Origin: an uncultured Lachnospiraceae bacterium
GTDB lineage: Bacteria > Bacillota > Clostridia > Lachnospirales > Lachnospiraceae
NCBI GenBank assembly: GCA_947176785.1
Contig: CAMWSA010000048.1
Location: 1-13,506, forward strand
Reading direction: 5' to 3'
Length of the DNA: 13,506 nt
The notes beneath the pieces were generated by a model. It saw only the letters and a program-made list of their open reading frames with translations, had not been told where the DNA came from and ran no database searches. Positions 12,513 through 13,506 of the stretch are shown here, in pieces. A program made the translations under genes and the position numbers. Positions within the stretch are counted from its first letter, which is position 1. The number at the start of each line of letters is the position of its first letter.

Positions 12513-12995
12513 ATGTATAAGAAGATACTCAGGAATGAACGCGGGGACATGTCCTTTTTCACCGTCTTCGTCATCCTTGCCATCAACATGATCCTGGCCT
12601 TCGTGCTGCTGTTCGCTTCCGTCAAGATCAACTGCATGAACATCCGCAATGCGGCAAAGATGGAGCTGAACAATGTCAGCGCCCGCATCTATGCGGATAC
12701 CTTCCATTCCCAGAGGGAGGCAAACCTTGACTCCTACATGGCTGACCTGCACCTGAGCTCCGCCTACCAGGAAGCCCTGCGTGCCGGCTTCATAAATGGG
12801 ATGGAGGAGAGGATACAGCTTTCCAACGAAGATTACACGGTGGAGAACATCAGCCTGCAGTTCCACCAGTATTCCGGCAAGATCGAATATGTGGTGACCT
12901 GTGACGCCACCTTCCGGATAAAGATGTTCGGGGAGCTGTTCCCGCCCATCACGCAGCATATCACGCTGACCGGTTCCCATAATACGAAATACTGA
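12513..12995 (+). CDS. Second pilin-like single-pass membrane protein, unknown function
   Basis: 160 residues from ATG 12513, with AGGGGG 6 bases upstream. An in-frame GTG at 12498 overlaps the previous stop but has no ribosome binding site. The N-terminus MYKKILRNERGDMSFF precedes a hydrophobic segment (about residues 14-36). An outer domain of helices (NIRNAAKMELNNVSARIYAD; SAYQEALRAGFINGMEERI) and strands follows. The RNERGD tip mirrors the SERGD tip of the preceding protein, so the two are probably distant paralogues of one pilin-like family inserted by the same route. I do not recognise a named family. Confidence 0.7.
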   Translation: MYKKILRNERGDMSFFTVFVILAINMILAFVLLFASVKINCMNIRNAAKMELNNVSARIYADTFHSQREANLDSYMADLHLSSAYQEALRAGFINGMEERIQLSNEDYTVENISLQFHQYSGKIEYVVTCDATFRIKMFGELFPPITQHITLTGSHNTKY

Positions 12996-13006
12996 CGGGA
13001 ATGCTG

Positions 13007-13037
13007 TTGTCATTCCGCTCCCTGATGCGTATATAAT
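13007..13037 (+). promoter_or_regulatory. Possible promoter of the gene at 13066
   Basis: TTGTCA (13007-13012) and TATAAT (13032-13037) with a 19-base spacer, slightly long. AAAGGAG (about 13050-13056) follows. It would give the last gene an extra start independent of the copy 2 promoter. Confidence 0.45.
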
Positions 13038-13065
13038 GCAAACACAACGAAAGGAGTCCTATATT

Positions 13066-13506
13066 ATGAAAAAGAATACAAAACCTACCGACAGAAAAAG
13101 AACCTTTTCCATCCTCGGCTTATCCACACTCTGCATCGCAGTGCTCGCAGGCGCCTGGTTCCTGACACGGGAGCCGGAAAGGGAGTTCATCCCTGCTTCC
13201 ACGGAAGCGCCTGACAGGACAGATACCTGGGAAGACAACACCGCTGTGGATACCAGCCTCCCTTCCACCGCAGCAAAGGAACGCACCCAGATCCAGGGCA
13301 CAGCCTCCGACAATACCCAGACGGTGGTTTCTGAGGATGAAACCGGCTCCACCACAAGCCTTTCCGACAGTTCCACCAAAGAGGAGGCTTTACAGGAAAA
13401 GCCTGCAGAGCCTCCAGTGACCACGGATGATGTCACAGACCCTGACAGGAAACCGGAATATGACCCGCCTGTCCAGCAGACACAGACACCCGCGCCGTCC
13501 CAGGAT
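13066..13506 (+). CDS. Membrane-anchored Ser/Thr/Pro-rich protein, 3' end outside window (possibly DUF6550)
   Basis: An open frame of 147 codons from ATG 13066 to the window edge without a stop; AAAGGAG lies about 9 bases upstream. A basic start (MKKNTKPTDRKRTF) is followed by a hydrophobic segment (SILGLSTLCIAVLAGAWFL, about residues 15-33). Then comes a long low-complexity region rich in Thr, Ser, Pro, Asp and Glu (EAPDRTDTWEDN; PAEPPVTTDDVTD; QQTQTPAPSQD). This suggests a surface-exposed, disordered linker anchored in the membrane. Whether the helix is a cleaved signal or an anchor is not clear. From memory the start resembles DUF6550 proteins of ICEs, unverified. It follows two pilin-like genes, consistent with a cell-surface part of the transfer machinery. 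Confidence 0.68.
   Translation, partial: MKKNTKPTDRKRTFSILGLSTLCIAVLAGAWFLTREPEREFIPASTEAPDRTDTWEDNTAVDTSLPSTAAKERTQIQGTASDNTQTVVSEDETGSTTSLSDSSTKEEALQEKPAEPPVTTDDVTDPDRKPEYDPPVQQTQTPAPSQD

Noticed and set aside
1..13506. CRISPR arrays, tRNA or rRNA genes
   Set aside because: No regularly spaced identical repeats of CRISPR type, no cloverleaf-like segment and no rRNA-like stretch were found by eye.

Overview
The window looks like part of an integrative and conjugative element (ICE) of a Gram-positive gut Clostridia member, probably Lachnospiraceae-type. Four things suggest this: strong AAGGAGG ribosome binding sites, TTG/GTG/CTG starts, a GC-richer plus-strand operon of VirB4/VirD4-type transfer genes, and many small ICE proteins of unknown function. 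No host marker is present, so the taxonomy is inference.

Region 1 (1-6903, plus strand) is the transfer operon. It holds the 3' end of a VirB4-like ATPase, a 250-bp spacer with iteron-like TTTAC(G/A)CAT repeats, a small winged-helix-like protein coupled to a protein with a RusA-like D-x-D-N...DD signature, and a second winged-helix-like protein. The VirD4/TraG coupling ATPase follows; its real start is most likely a CTG that overlaps the preceding stop codon. Last comes a protein with seven acidic 12-residue repeats and three S1-like domains. A 15-bp-stem hairpin ends this block.

Region 2 (6904 to about 11860) is AT-richer cargo. On the minus strand, from 8973 down to 6998, are a Phd/RelE-type toxin-antitoxin pair, a degraded small gene, and a membrane-anchored protein of unknown function. 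Divergent from the antitoxin is a 546-residue protein joining a SIR2-type NADase-like domain, a nucleoside deoxyribosyltransferase/TIR-like Rossmann domain and a C-terminal HEPN-like domain with an R-x4-H motif. It is a strong anti-phage (abortive infection) candidate and the most interesting object here. Next is an orphan beta-class DNA methyltransferase whose natural 5' end is shifted by one base at an A6 run.

The methyltransferase lies between two copies of a 162-bp direct repeat (159/162 identical, 1105 bp apart). Each copy carries a good extended -10 promoter and a leader with two hairpins, the second terminator-like. Copy 2 precedes the resuming transfer operon, so the repeat is probably that operon's regulatory leader, duplicated when cargo was acquired.

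Region 3 (12019-13506, plus strand) resumes the ICE backbone. It has two single-pass pilin-like proteins sharing an ERGD motif before the membrane segment (the first DUF4320-like), then a membrane-anchored Ser/Thr/Pro-rich protein that runs off the end of the window.

Domain and family names come from motifs read by eye; no database search was run.
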